Shown here in pieces: positions 45,940-54,334 of a stretch of DNA of 64,000 nucleotides. The notes below the pieces were generated by a model. It had not been told where the DNA came from. It saw only the letters and a program-made list of their open reading frames with translations, and made no database searches. Both the position numbers and the translations under genes were made by a program. The stretch comes from Cryobacterium sp. PH31-AA6 (GTDB lineage Bacteria > Actinomycetota > Actinomycetes > Actinomycetales > Microbacteriaceae). Positions within the stretch are counted from its first letter, which is position 1. Every line of letters begins with the position of its first letter. Location: positions 1-64,000 of the forward strand of contig NZ_JASISS010000001.1 of assembly GCF_030063195.1 (NCBI RefSeq), given 5' to 3'.

Positions 45940-45974
45940 GAGGTTATACCTCTTGGGTCACATGTCAAATGTGA
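45940..45974 (-). promoter_or_regulatory. deoD promoter covered by two inverted repeats
   Basis: On the minus strand TTGACA (45963-45968), a 16-base spacer and TAACCT (45941-45946) form a near-consensus promoter. TCACAT-N5-ATGTGA (45958-45974) surrounds the -35 and GAGGT-TAT-ACCTC (45940-45952) surrounds the -10, both with perfect arms. The adjacent GntR protein is the obvious candidate ligand for one or both. Confidence 0.7.
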
Positions 45975-45999
45975 TAAGGTCGAACGACAAGGAGGTCTC

Positions 46000-46791
46000 G
46001 TGACGCCCCGTTTGGAACCTCACCCGTTCTTGCAACAGCAACTCCACCTCGCCGTCGGCCAGCCAATTCGAGTCGCCGTCTACACGCGGCTCGCTGATGG
46101 AATCCGCTCTGGCGTATTCCAGCTCGGCGAGATGCTGCCGAGGGAAACAGAGCTCTCTGCAATGCTCGGCGTCAGCCGCACACCCGTACGCGAGGCCTTG
46201 ATGCTCCTCGAAGAAGACGGATTGCTCGTCACCCGTCGGGGAGTGGGGCGATTCGTCACGGACTCCATCCCGCACAGCGGACTGGAGCAGATACGGCCGT
46301 TTGAGATCGTCTTGGCCGACCCTAACAAGGCAATGACCGTGCAGCCGTTGCGCTTCGAGTTGGAAAGCTTTACTGACTTCGTGTCCAGTCGGCTCGCACT
46401 TGACCCGGCTGCCAACGCTTGGATCCGAGAAAGTGTGTTGCTGCAAGACGGCCTGCCCATTGCCACTGTTCAAGAGCACCTCCCTGCCGGGCGCTACCTC
46501 AGTGATGTGAGCGAGCGAATCGCATCCGAACTCATGGAGATCGCCGCCAAACCACGGACACTCCTCGCATCCATGCAGGACAACGGTCACGTCTTCACTA
46601 ACGGCGTGTGTCAGATCGTTGCAACTAACGCTGGCCCGACTCGAGCGAAACTGCTCAATATCGAGCCGTCAGCGGCGGTCCTCATTCTCACCCAGACAGC
46701 GGGTCACGGCGGAGTGCCGCTCTACGCCGCGAAGTGTGTGGTAGCTCCCGGTCACAGGTCGTTGGCGGTAATGCAACAAAACCCGAACTAG
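46000..46791 (+). CDS. GntR family regulator (HutC/UTRA type)
   Basis: 263 residues. Winged HTH at ~20-95: VAVYTRLADGIRSGVFQLGE, LPRETELSAMLGVSRTPVRE and DGLLVTRRGVGRFVTD. A C-terminal UTRA ligand domain (residues ~105-255) ends in PLYAAKCVVAPGHRSL. GTG start has a perfect AAGGAGG five bases upstream. It is divergent from deoD and most likely represses the nucleoside operon; the inducer may be a nucleoside or phosphorylated sugar. The last gene of the probable accessory segment. Confidence 0.88.
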   Translation: MTPRLEPHPFLQQQLHLAVGQPIRVAVYTRLADGIRSGVFQLGEMLPRETELSAMLGVSRTPVREALMLLEEDGLLVTRRGVGRFVTDSIPHSGLEQIRPFEIVLADPNKAMTVQPLRFELESFTDFVSSRLALDPAANAWIRESVLLQDGLPIATVQEHLPAGRYLSDVSERIASELMEIAAKPRTLLASMQDNGHVFTNGVCQIVATNAGPTRAKLLNIEPSAAVLILTQTAGHGGVPLYAAKCVVAPGHRSLAVMQQNPN

Positions 46792-46905
46792 TGTTGCTCT
46801 TTGGCGGGAGCCCAGCGCGCGTCGACCTGCGCGGTTCAAAGAAGAGTATTCTCTGCTTTAATCGTCCGCAACGGACGAAGCGCTCCGTTCCAAGGGGATG
46901 AAGAA

Positions 46906-47424
46906 GTGGCTGAGAACACCGTTCCGAACCCGTCGTCACCGAACCCGTCGTCACCGAACCCGTCGTCACCGAGTCCATCGTCGGGGTCGCGCCCCGCTTC
47001 CGAGCCAGCGGCGAAACCCGGGCAGTCTGCACCCGGCCGGCCGCCCGGAACAGCCGTCCCGAAACCGGGCGGGTCCCCGGACCGGCACGATACGGACGTG
47101 ACGAGGGCCGGGATGATCTGGGTCGCCGTCATCGCGGCGCTGGTCCTGCTGGTGCTGCTGATCATCTTCATTCTGCAGAACGAGGACCGTGTGACCGTGC
47201 ACTACCTGGGCGCGGCCGGCGAACTCTCCCTGGGTATGGCCCTGTTCATTGCCGCCGTCGCCGGCGGGATTCTGGTGGCGATCTCCGGTGCGGCGCGCAT
47301 ACTCCAGCTCAGGAGCCAACGGCTCAAAACTCAACGCCGCCAGCGCGCCGGTCGGCCGACGGGGCCCGCGGCACCCGGCAGCCCTGCAGCATCGGGCGGG
47401 CGGGAACCCAAGTCCAGGACGTGA
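46906..47424 (+). CDS. LapA-domain (DUF1049) membrane protein
   Basis: 172 residues. Residues ~1-65 are Pro/Ser-rich and disordered, beginning with three exact 15-base repeats encoding NPSSP. Two membrane helices follow (GMIWVAVIAALVLLVLLIIF and GMALFIAAVAGGILVAISG) with the LapA-type ILQNEDRVTVHYLG loop between, and a basic, Pro/Ala-rich tail. The GTG at 46906 has GGGGATGAAGAA upstream. LapA-like proteins are small envelope proteins; in E. coli they act in LPS assembly, a role not transferable to this Gram-positive. Confidence 0.78.
   Translation: MAENTVPNPSSPNPSSPNPSSPSPSSGSRPASEPAAKPGQSAPGRPPGTAVPKPGGSPDRHDTDVTRAGMIWVAVIAALVLLVLLIIFILQNEDRVTVHYLGAAGELSLGMALFIAAVAGGILVAISGAARILQLRSQRLKTQRRQRAGRPTGPAAPGSPAASGGREPKSRT
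46927..46971 (+). repeat. 15-base tandem repeat in LapA-like gene
   Basis: AACCCGTCGTCACCG occurs three times without mismatch and a fourth, partly diverged copy follows. It encodes NPSSP units in the disordered N-terminus and is a likely length-variable site. Confidence 0.9.
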
Positions 47425-47434
47425 GCCGTCGCGG

Positions 47435-48766
47435 TCAGGCGTCGCTCACCGGGTCACTTTTCTGACGCCGGACAAAGGCGTATCGCAGGGCGGATACGGA
47501 CACGAGCGAAACTCCGATCAGCACCAGAGTGGCCCGGTCATGGAGGACGAGCTCAACCAACAGGATGACCAGCGCCCCCAGACAGGCCAGAAAACCGAAT
47601 CCGCTGACGGCTCGTGGCCAGAACCCCGACAGGACCCGGCATGCCAGCAGGTTCGTGGAGCCGAACACCGCCAGGAAGACCGCCGACCCGAAGGTCAGCA
47701 GGGCGGTGATATCCGGCAGCATGGCAAACGCGGCACCGAACACGGCCAGGAACACCAGCGCGGTGACGGGCAGGCCGGCTCGGCTTCTCGCGAACACTCC
47801 GGGCAGCTCCTTCGCCAGCGCGATTTCGTGCATCTGGCGCGCGGTGGAGAACAGGGTTGCGTTGATGGCCGAGCTTGCCGCCAGAAGCGCACCCAGGCTG
47901 GCGATCCAATACCCTGCCGTCCCCAGTGCGGCCTGTCCGGCAGCCGCGAACGCCACTTCCTTCTGGGCGACGAGGACGTCGTCACTGACCAGCATCTGCG
48001 AGCCGATCGTGACGAGAACGTAGACCAGGGTGACGATCGCGACCGAGAGGAAAAGCGCCCGCGGCAGAGTCCAGCGCGGCTTCACCAGGTCGTCATAGTC
48101 ATAGGAAAGCAGTTCGAATCCCTCGTAGGCGACGAAGATCGACGCCGACGCGACGATGACGCCGGCCAGACCCTTGTCGTCCAGCGGGGCAAGTCGTTCC
48201 GGGGAGAAGTGAGCGAAACCCACGGCGGAGATGAGCGCCAGCACGGCGACCTTGATCAGCACGACGAGATCTTCCGACAGCGCCGATGCACCAACCCCGC
48301 GCAGGTTGATCGCGAGGAAAACGGCCAGGATGAGGACCGCGAAACCGTCCGCGAACAGCCAGGGCAGACCGAGGACGTTCGCGGCGTAGTGCCCGAAGGT
48401 GAACCCGTACACCGCCAGGGCGATCAGGTAGCCGAAGATCAACAGCCAGGAGATATAGGAGCCGGCGCGCGGAAATCCCGCATTGTGCAGGTAGACGAAG
48501 AGACCGCCGGAGCGTCCGGCCCTGGCCGAGAGCGCCGCGAATGAGTGCGCGGTCGCCATGGCGATGGCTCCTCCGATGAGGAAACTTCCGACGGCGAGAT
48601 GTCCCGCAAGCGCGACGGTCACCCCCAGGACGCTGAAGATGCCGCCGCCGATCATGCCCCCGACGGCCATCGCCACGGCATCACGCAAACGTAGCCCGCC
48701 CGGGCCCTTGTCCCGGCGCGCGGCGGTCCGAGGATGGAACGCTGCGTGGGGTGTCGGAGATGTCAT
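47435..48766 (-). CDS. APC family amino acid permease
   Basis: 443 residues with about 12 helices. The APC signature in helix 1 reads GGMIGGGIFSVLGVTVALAG, and helix 6 has VIVASASIFVAYEGFELLSY. The ATG at 48766 overlaps the PucR stop (TGATG), so it is co-translated with that regulator. The divergent gene beyond is alanine dehydrogenase, making alanine or a related small amino acid the best substrate guess; this is inference from context. It converges on the LapA-like gene with an 10-base gap. Confidence 0.86.
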   Translation of the reverse strand: MTSPTPHAAFHPRTAARRDKGPGGLRLRDAVAMAVGGMIGGGIFSVLGVTVALAGHLAVGSFLIGGAIAMATAHSFAALSARAGRSGGLFVYLHNAGFPRAGSYISWLLIFGYLIALAVYGFTFGHYAANVLGLPWLFADGFAVLILAVFLAINLRGVGASALSEDLVVLIKVAVLALISAVGFAHFSPERLAPLDDKGLAGVIVASASIFVAYEGFELLSYDYDDLVKPRWTLPRALFLSVAIVTLVYVLVTIGSQMLVSDDVLVAQKEVAFAAAGQAALGTAGYWIASLGALLAASSAINATLFSTARQMHEIALAKELPGVFARSRAGLPVTALVFLAVFGAAFAMLPDITALLTFGSAVFLAVFGSTNLLACRVLSGFWPRAVSGFGFLACLGALVILLVELVLHDRATLVLIGVSLVSVSALRYAFVRRQKSDPVSDA

Positions 48767-49968
48767 CAGATTCGAGGCCGACGCGACCACCGGTCGGCCT
48801 TCATCGCCAGGTGCAGGTCCAACCGCACCTGGCCGCCCAGCGGGTCGGCCCCGATCACGTCGCGAATCTTCGCCAACCGGTTGTAGATGCTGCTGCGGTG
48901 CAGGTGCAGGGCTGCGGCGACATCCTGCACGGACCCGTCGGTGTCGTAGAGCAGTTCCAGCATGGGCATGAGCTCCCGGTTGCCATCGAACTCCGCGAGC
49001 TCGGTGAAGTAGACGGACTCGACCGGGGCCAGGTTTCGGCTGGCCGCCGCCAGGAATTGGTAGACGCCCACTCGGCGGTACTCGGCCACTGCTCCGAGCC
49101 GCCCGTCGACGGCCGCGGCCTGCACCGCCTTGCGGGACTGGGCGTATGCCTCCGGCAGGCAGCGCAGGTCGTGGAAGGCCTCACTCACGCCCATCAGATC
49201 GGGGCGCGTCAGTGTGCCTCCGCGACGGGCGACCTCCGCGCTGTACCGGTCGAGAACCTGGGCGTGCACCAGCCGGCCGGGGGAGTCGCGGAGGAGCACC
49301 ACCGCATGGGTGTCGGTGCCGGCGCTGAACCTCGCGGCGTCGATGCCGACCGTGGCCTGCAATGCGGCGATCCGCTGCAGCAGTTCACCACCGTCCGTGG
49401 GGAGAACGGCGGGCGGGTGGAGCAGGGTGGCGACATGCCAGGGGCCCGTGGCGTGGATCTGCGGCCAGTCCGCGATGTCCTCGACCGCGGCGAGGTCTGC
49501 GGCGCAGGCGGCCAGGAAGACGGACTCTCGCTGCCTGCGGTGCTCGGACTCGGCCGTGTTGGTGTCGAGCAGCATTCCGGCGAGCTGGTCCAACTGGGTA
49601 CGAACGGCGGGCAACGCACCAAGGATCTCGGCCGGGGACTCGTCCTGGGTTCCTTGGAGGGCCCAAAGGTAGCCGACCCGGAAACCACGCACGAGCAGGG
49701 GGACGCACACCCGCCCCAGCATCCCCAGTTCGGCGTTGGCCGGCACGACGACCGGCCGCACCGCCGCAGCGATGCCGTGCCGCAGCTGCCAGGCGCTCAC
49801 GTCGGCGGGCACCTTCTTGCTGAGCAGGAAGTTCACCCGAACGCTGTCCGCGAGCGGCTGGTCCCGGCTGTACGCGACGAGCGCGCCGTCGAGGTCTTCG
49901 AGCGACAGGGCACGATCCAGGCCGGCCGCGAGCGCCTCGACGAGCTCTTCGATTTCCGCCGTCTTCAT
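48766..49968 (-). CDS. PucR family transcriptional regulator (AdeR-like)
   Basis: 400 residues. There is an N-terminal sensory region, a central GGDEF-like/CdaR middle domain, and the C-terminal PucR helix-turn-helix: LLYDTDGSVQDVAAALHLHR then SSIYNRLAKIRDVIG, near 335-380. The ATG at 49968 is preferred because TAGCAT sits at -13 to -8; ATG 49977 is an alternative. In Bacillus the PucR-type AdeR activates ald, and here the gene faces ald across ~380 bases, so the same role is likely. It is co-translated with an APC permease. Confidence 0.86.
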   Translation of the reverse strand: MKTAEIEELVEALAAGLDRALSLEDLDGALVAYSRDQPLADSVRVNFLLSKKVPADVSAWQLRHGIAAAVRPVVVPANAELGMLGRVCVPLLVRGFRVGYLWALQGTQDESPAEILGALPAVRTQLDQLAGMLLDTNTAESEHRRQRESVFLAACAADLAAVEDIADWPQIHATGPWHVATLLHPPAVLPTDGGELLQRIAALQATVGIDAARFSAGTDTHAVVLLRDSPGRLVHAQVLDRYSAEVARRGGTLTRPDLMGVSEAFHDLRCLPEAYAQSRKAVQAAAVDGRLGAVAEYRRVGVYQFLAAASRNLAPVESVYFTELAEFDGNRELMPMLELLYDTDGSVQDVAAALHLHRSSIYNRLAKIRDVIGADPLGGQVRLDLHLAMKADRWSRRPRI

Positions 49969-50034
49969 GGGCTCCATGCTATGCGCCGGCGCCGCCTCCG
50001 CACGGACAATCGTCGACAATCTGCACACTAAAAT

Positions 50035-50068
50035 TCGACATTTGTCGAGTGACAAATCATCTTAGCGT
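50035..50068. promoter_or_regulatory. Dyads and promoter-like signal between pucR and ald
   Basis: Two interlocked inverted repeats, TCGACA-TT-TGTCGA (50035-50048) and ATTTGTC-N4-GACAAAT (50040-50057), are followed by TAGCGT (50063-50068). They are the likely PucR/AdeR binding site and an ald promoter core. Confidence 0.55.
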
Positions 50069-50348
50069 TCCGTTTCCGTGGCGTTCCGCACCTCGATGGG
50101 CATCCGGGCACCCGCTCGAACGGAGGAAAACCCCTGAACCACTGCGGAATGGCGTGCTGAAGGGTCCCGGCGGCGTCGTCCGGCTCGTGAGCGCGCTGAG
50201 ACAGGGGCTGGGCGGGTGACGCGCACCCCGGTGGCCATCGATGGACCCGCCGAAAAGGCGGCCCTATTCTTGACCCCGCCGCCGGCAACGTCGCTTGAGG
50301 CATGCCAGCAGACCCTTCCACGAGAACCAACCAGCAATGGAGTCGGCC
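50069..50348 (+). other. Long untranslated leader or upstream region of ald
   Basis: About 280 bases without a credible gene. It holds a CCGCC-GAAAA-GGCGG hairpin near 50249-50263 followed by TATTCTTGACC, which could be a second promoter. Known glycine-riboswitch core motifs are not visible. Open frames here extend out of the ald gene in other frames and are not supported. Confidence 0.4.
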
Positions 50349-51467
50349 ATGATCATCGGTGTACCCAAGGAAATCAAGAACAACGAGTACCGCGTCGCGA
50401 TCACCGCCGCGGGGGTGCACGAGTTCCTGGCCAACGGCCACACCGTGCTGGTCGAGACGGGGGCCGGAATCGGCTCGCAGATCAGCGACGAGGAATACCG
50501 GGTCGCCGGCGCCGAGCTGATCGACTCCGCCGATGTGCTCTGGGCCCGGTCGGACATGGTCATGAAGGTCAAGGAGCCGGTCGCCGCGGAATACCACCGC
50601 TTCCGTGCCGGGCTCGTGCTCTTCACCTACCTGCACCTGGCCGCCGAGCCGGAGCTGACCGCGGCGCTGATCGAAGCGGGAGTCACCGCCATCGCCTACG
50701 AAACCGTGCAGACCCCCGCCCGCGGCCTACCGCTGCTCGCCCCGATGAGCGAGGTCGCCGGTCGGCTTTCCGTTCAGGTCGGCGCACAGTCTCTGATGGC
50801 CCCGGCCGGCGGCAAGGGTGTGCTGCTCGGCGGCGTGCCCGGGGTGCGTCCAGCGAAGGTGGTCGTGCTCGGTGCCGGCGTGGCCGGGACCAACGCCGCC
50901 GCGATGGCCCTGGGGCTGGGTGCCGACGTGACCATCCTCGACATCAACATCGACCGGCTCCGCCAGCTCGACGGGCAGTACCAGGGTCGGCTGAAGACGG
51001 TCGCCTCGAACTCCTATGAGGTCGAGCGGGCCGTCGTCGATGCGGACCTGGTGATCGGCTCGGTCCTGATTCCGGGGGCAAAGGCGCCGAAACTGGTCAC
51101 GAATGCGCTGGTCGCGCGGATGAAGCCCGGCTCGGTGCTGGTCGACATCGCCGTCGATCAGGGCGGCTGCTTCGAGGACACCCGCCCGACGACGCACGAG
51201 AACCCGACCTACACCGTGCACGAGTCGATCTTCTACTGCGTGGCGAACATGCCCGGCGCGGTGCCGAACACCTCCACCTACGCCCTCACCAACGTCACCC
51301 TGCGCTACGGGATCGCCCTGGCCAACCTGGGCGTGAAGGTTGCCTGCGAGCGCGACTCGACGCTGGCCCTCGGCCTGAACGTCGCCGCCGGGCGGGTCAC
51401 CCACAAGTCCGTGTCCGACGCGCACGGCCTGGAACTGGCCGACTGGCGGGAGCTCGTCACGGCCTGA
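50349..51467 (+). CDS. ald: Alanine dehydrogenase
   Basis: 372 residues, standard length. It interconverts L-alanine and pyruvate plus ammonia with NAD(H). Starts MIIGVPKEIKNNEYRVAI with the pyruvate-binding Arg; catalytic Lys in VMKVKEP near 74 and His in FTYLHLAAEP near 95; Rossmann motif VVVLGAGVAGTNAAAMALGL near 170; VDIAVDQGGCFEDTRPTTHE near 265. ATG has GGAG seven bases upstream. Regulation by the divergent PucR protein is expected. Its end overlaps a convergent tetR by 11 bases. Confidence 0.96.
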   Translation: MIIGVPKEIKNNEYRVAITAAGVHEFLANGHTVLVETGAGIGSQISDEEYRVAGAELIDSADVLWARSDMVMKVKEPVAAEYHRFRAGLVLFTYLHLAAEPELTAALIEAGVTAIAYETVQTPARGLPLLAPMSEVAGRLSVQVGAQSLMAPAGGKGVLLGGVPGVRPAKVVVLGAGVAGTNAAAMALGLGADVTILDINIDRLRQLDGQYQGRLKTVASNSYEVERAVVDADLVIGSVLIPGAKAPKLVTNALVARMKPGSVLVDIAVDQGGCFEDTRPTTHENPTYTVHESIFYCVANMPGAVPNTSTYALTNVTLRYGIALANLGVKVACERDSTLALGLNVAAGRVTHKSVSDAHGLELADWRELVTA

Positions 51468-52107
51468 CGCCAGGGCCCGCCGCACCGGTGATGCGGCCGA
51501 CCAGGCCGAGCGAATGCCGGAGGAGCTCGCTCGGGGTCCCGGCAAAGCCAGCACAGAACCACTTCTGCATCGAGAAACGCATCACGCTTCCCGCGAGAGC
51601 GACGACCATGCAGGCCTCGTCCCCCAGATCGGGCGTGGATTCCTCGGCACGGCCCCGTGCATGGAGGCGCTCCAGCACGAGCTGGGTGAGGCTCTCCTCG
51701 AGCTCGGCAATGCGCGTATTCTCGAGGCTGAGCAGGTCCGGGGTTCGTTCGATCAGCATCCGCCGTGACTTGAGGACGTCGAGGTCCGGCTCCCGACCGA
51801 CCAGCGCCGCGGTGATCAGCCCGACGAGGTCTCCGAGAATGTCGGGGCCGGTGCCGTGCACGAAAGCCGCGAGGTCGGCATCCGACGGCACCGGTGGCGC
51901 CGTGCCGAGAAAGACGCCCTCTTTGGTGCCGAAATAGTTGAAGAACGTGCGCTGGGAGACCAGGCCCGCTTCGCAGATCATGTCGACCGTGACACTGTCG
52001 TAGCCGTGTTCGAGCGCGAGGGCCAGCGCCGCCCGTTCCAGGCGAGTCTGGGTGGCCGCGCGCTTTCGGGCGCGCAGCCCGTCGTCGAGGGGTGGCCTAC
52101 TCGTCAT
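51457..52107 (-). CDS. TetR/AcrR family regulator
   Basis: 216 residues from ATG 52107; a GTG at 52116 that overlaps the stop codon of the ABC permease (TAGTG) would add three residues. HTH: AALALALEHGYDSVTVDMIC then SQRTFFNYFGTKEGVFLGT. The C-terminal domain has the TetR_C_17-like look with RAEESTPDLGDEACMVVAL. It is last in the run ABC ATPase - permease - tetR on the minus strand, so it may control that ABC system, possibly for a peptide or drug. 3' end overlaps ald. Confidence 0.85.
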   Translation of the reverse strand: MTSRPPLDDGLRARKRAATQTRLERAALALALEHGYDSVTVDMICEAGLVSQRTFFNYFGTKEGVFLGTAPPVPSDADLAAFVHGTGPDILGDLVGLITAALVGREPDLDVLKSRRMLIERTPDLLSLENTRIAELEESLTQLVLERLHARGRAEESTPDLGDEACMVVALAGSVMRFSMQKWFCAGFAGTPSELLRHSLGLVGRITGAAGPGVRP

Positions 52108-52115
52108 TCGGCCCA

Positions 52116-53417
52116 CTACTCGTAGCGCAGGGCGTCGATCGGGTTCTGCCTGGCGGCGGACCTGGCCGGAAGGGTACCGGCCAGGAAGGCGATCAGCATC
52201 ACCACGCCGATGATGATGGCGATGGAGCTCGGGGCGAACTGAACGACCTGCAGGCCGGGCAGGGCGGAGAACACGCCGTCGGCGAGGATGTTGCTGACCA
52301 CCGAACCCACTCCGACCGCGGCCAGTGCGCCCAGGGCGCTGCCGAGGAAGCCGATGAAGACGGCCTCGGTGCTGAAGAGGGTATAGACCCGCCCGCCGTT
52401 CATTCCCATGGCCTTCATCAGGCCGATCTCGCGGGTGCGCTCCTGCACGCTCATCAGCAGGGTGTTGATGATGCCGAAACCGGCGGCGATGAGCGCGATC
52501 ACGGCGAACGCGTTGAGCACGCCGATGATGACGTTGATCACGGTCTGGAAGGAGCCGATCGTGTCGGCGACGGTCTGAGAGGCGTATCCCTGGGTGGCGA
52601 GATCGTCCTTGATCGCGGTGATCTCTGCCGCGGTGCTCGAGGCGTCGAAGAGCGCGGTGGCCGTCGCGTAGCTGTCCGAGGCGCCGGCGGGTGCCCCGGT
52701 GACCTGGATCGCCTGTAGCCCGTCGGTCAGGTGCTGGTTGAGCCCTGCGCCCACGCCGAGGATCGTTTCATTCTGCACGCCGATGACCGTGGCCTTGGCT
52801 TCCTGCTGCACTCCGGTGTAGTCGGTGATTCCGATCGAGACGGTCTTGCCGATCGCGGCCTTCGCGTCTGCGAAGCCCAGATTCTTCAGGTAGGTCGTCG
52901 GCAGCAGGACCTCGTCGGTCGTACTCGAGTTGTCCAGTTGCGCGCCGGCGGCCAGATCGGCGGTGGTGAGGGTGGCCGCGGCATTGACGATGAGCTCGAA
53001 CTTGCCATTTCCGTCGTACTCGATGTAGTCGGGCGTGACCCGCACCGATGGATCGACTCTCAGGATGCCGGTGGTCTTGCCGATCGCGGTGATGTCCTTG
53101 GCGGTGAGCGCCTGGATGGTCGTACCCGGGCGGGATCCGTTGCCCAGGCTGACCGTGGTCGCCTTGCTCGGGTCGTAGGCGGCCGGGCCTTCGGTGGCGG
53201 ATGAGGTGGAGTCGGCGGCCTTGGAGATCGTGAGCACATCCGCCGCCCCAATGGCGGTGACCTGGGTGTCGATGTAGCTCGTGACGCCGGTGCCGATGCC
53301 GCTGGTGATGGTGAGGGTGAAGGCGCCGATGAAGATCGCGATCACGGTCAGTCCGGTGCGGACCTTGCTGCGGAAGCTGTTCGCGATCGCGGTCTTGACG
53401 ATGTCGATGAACTTCAT
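52116..53417 (-). CDS. ABC transporter permease, MacB/FtsX type
   Basis: 433 residues. One N-terminal membrane helix (GLTVIAIFIGAFTLTITSGI), then a large extracytoplasmic MacB core domain (~45-285) rich in Thr/Ala, and three C-terminal helices of the FtsX domain (VLNAFAVIALIAAGFGIINT; STEAVFIGFLGSALGALAAV; SSIAIIIGVVMLIAFLAGTL). QERTREIGLMKAMGMNGGRV is the coupling loop to the ATPase. Such systems are mechanotransducers that move lipids or peptides rather than channels. ATGA overlap with the ATPase gene; a TetR gene follows. Confidence 0.92.
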   Translation of the reverse strand: MKFIDIVKTAIANSFRSKVRTGLTVIAIFIGAFTLTITSGIGTGVTSYIDTQVTAIGAADVLTISKAADSTSSATEGPAAYDPSKATTVSLGNGSRPGTTIQALTAKDITAIGKTTGILRVDPSVRVTPDYIEYDGNGKFELIVNAAATLTTADLAAGAQLDNSSTTDEVLLPTTYLKNLGFADAKAAIGKTVSIGITDYTGVQQEAKATVIGVQNETILGVGAGLNQHLTDGLQAIQVTGAPAGASDSYATATALFDASSTAAEITAIKDDLATQGYASQTVADTIGSFQTVINVIIGVLNAFAVIALIAAGFGIINTLLMSVQERTREIGLMKAMGMNGGRVYTLFSTEAVFIGFLGSALGALAAVGVGSVVSNILADGVFSALPGLQVVQFAPSSIAIIIGVVMLIAFLAGTLPARSAARQNPIDALRYE

Positions 53418-54148
53418 GCGTGTGCTCCTGCGTGTGCTCCGGCGTGCCTCTTGCGCGGGATTCCGGATTCGGTGGTGTCCTCGAGGCCGTCGCGGATGAA
53501 GATCTGGCGGTCGCAACGCGCGGCGAGTTCGATGTCGTGGGTGACGATGATGAGCGTGATGCCGTTGTTCTTGTTGAGCGCGAAGAGGATGTCTTCGACG
53601 ACGGCCCCGGTCGCCGTGTCAAGGTTGCCGGTCGGTTCGTCCGCGAAGATCACCTTCGGGTTGTTCACGAGGGCGCGGGCGATGACGGCGCGCTGCTTCT
53701 GCCCGCCGGAGAGGTTGATCGCCTTGTTCTTGGCTTTGTCGGCCAGTTCGAGCTGTTCCAGCGCGGCCATGCCACGGGCCTTGCGTTCCCTGGGTGGGAC
53801 GCCGGCGATCTTGAGCGGGAGCACGACGTTGTCGAGCACGCTCGCGTTGGCGGTGAGGAAGAACTGCTGGAAGACGAAACCGAAGTCCTGGTTGCGTAGC
53901 CGGTTCACCTCCTTGCCCTTGAGTTTTTTCGCGTCGGTGCCCTCGACCAGCAGCGTGCCGCTGTCTGGATCGTCGAGGAGCGCGAGCAGGTGCATCAGCG
54001 TGGACTTGCCCGATCCGCTCTTGCCGACGATGGCGATGGATTCACCCGCTGCGATGTCCAGGGACACCCCCTTGAGCGCGTCGAAACGGTTCGCGCCGCT
54101 CCCATAGGACTTGCCTATGTTCTGGGCGGAAAGCACGGGAACGCTCAT
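53414..54148 (-). CDS. ABC transporter ATP-binding protein, MacB/LolD type
   Basis: 244 residues. Walker A IVGKSGSGKSTLMHLLALLD near residue 40, Q-loop FVFQQFFL, signature LSGGQKQRAVIARAL near 147, Walker B VIFADEPTGNLD near 168 and switch His in IIVTHDIE. The C-terminus has a short His-Ala-Gly-Ala repeat (AGAHAGAHA) coming from a small DNA duplication. ATG at 54148 (MSVPVLSAQNIGK) is chosen because upstream residues are not part of the fold. Operon with the permease. Confidence 0.93.
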   Translation of the reverse strand: MSVPVLSAQNIGKSYGSGANRFDALKGVSLDIAAGESIAIVGKSGSGKSTLMHLLALLDDPDSGTLLVEGTDAKKLKGKEVNRLRNQDFGFVFQQFFLTANASVLDNVVLPLKIAGVPPRERKARGMAALEQLELADKAKNKAINLSGGQKQRAVIARALVNNPKVIFADEPTGNLDTATGAVVEDILFALNKNNGITLIIVTHDIELAARCDRQIFIRDGLEDTTESGIPRKRHAGAHAGAHA

Positions 54149-54265
54149 GAGGCGGGGTCCTTCGTTGAGAGGAGACAATAAAATTACAGTAGCTGCACAC
54201 ATGCGGGGCTGGCTGGGAGCGGGCTGAGTGCGTGCCGGTAGTTCACGGCACGTTCAGTTGCGCAC

Positions 54266-54300
54266 AAAGCACCCTCGTGGAGTGCGCGAGCGTGCTTTTT
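54266..54300 (-). terminator. Terminator downstream of the metallo-hydrolase gene
   Basis: Stem AAAGCAC/GTGCTTT with an inner CTCG/CGAG helix separated by one mismatch. Located 35-69 bases after the hydrolase stop codon on the minus strand. It ends in TTTG on the minus strand and in TTTTT on the plus strand, so it may work both ways. Confidence 0.6.
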
Positions 54301-54334
54301 CCGCAACCCAACCGCCGATCGACGGACGGGCGAG

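Noticed and set aside
45451..45999. Extension of the gntR frame upstream to 45451
   Set aside because: It runs antisense through deoD and its promoter; the GTG at 46000 has a perfect Shine-Dalgarno and begins the known fold.
50075..50348. Glycine riboswitch in the ald leader
   Set aside because: None of the conserved glycine-aptamer segments could be found; only an isolated hairpin is seen.
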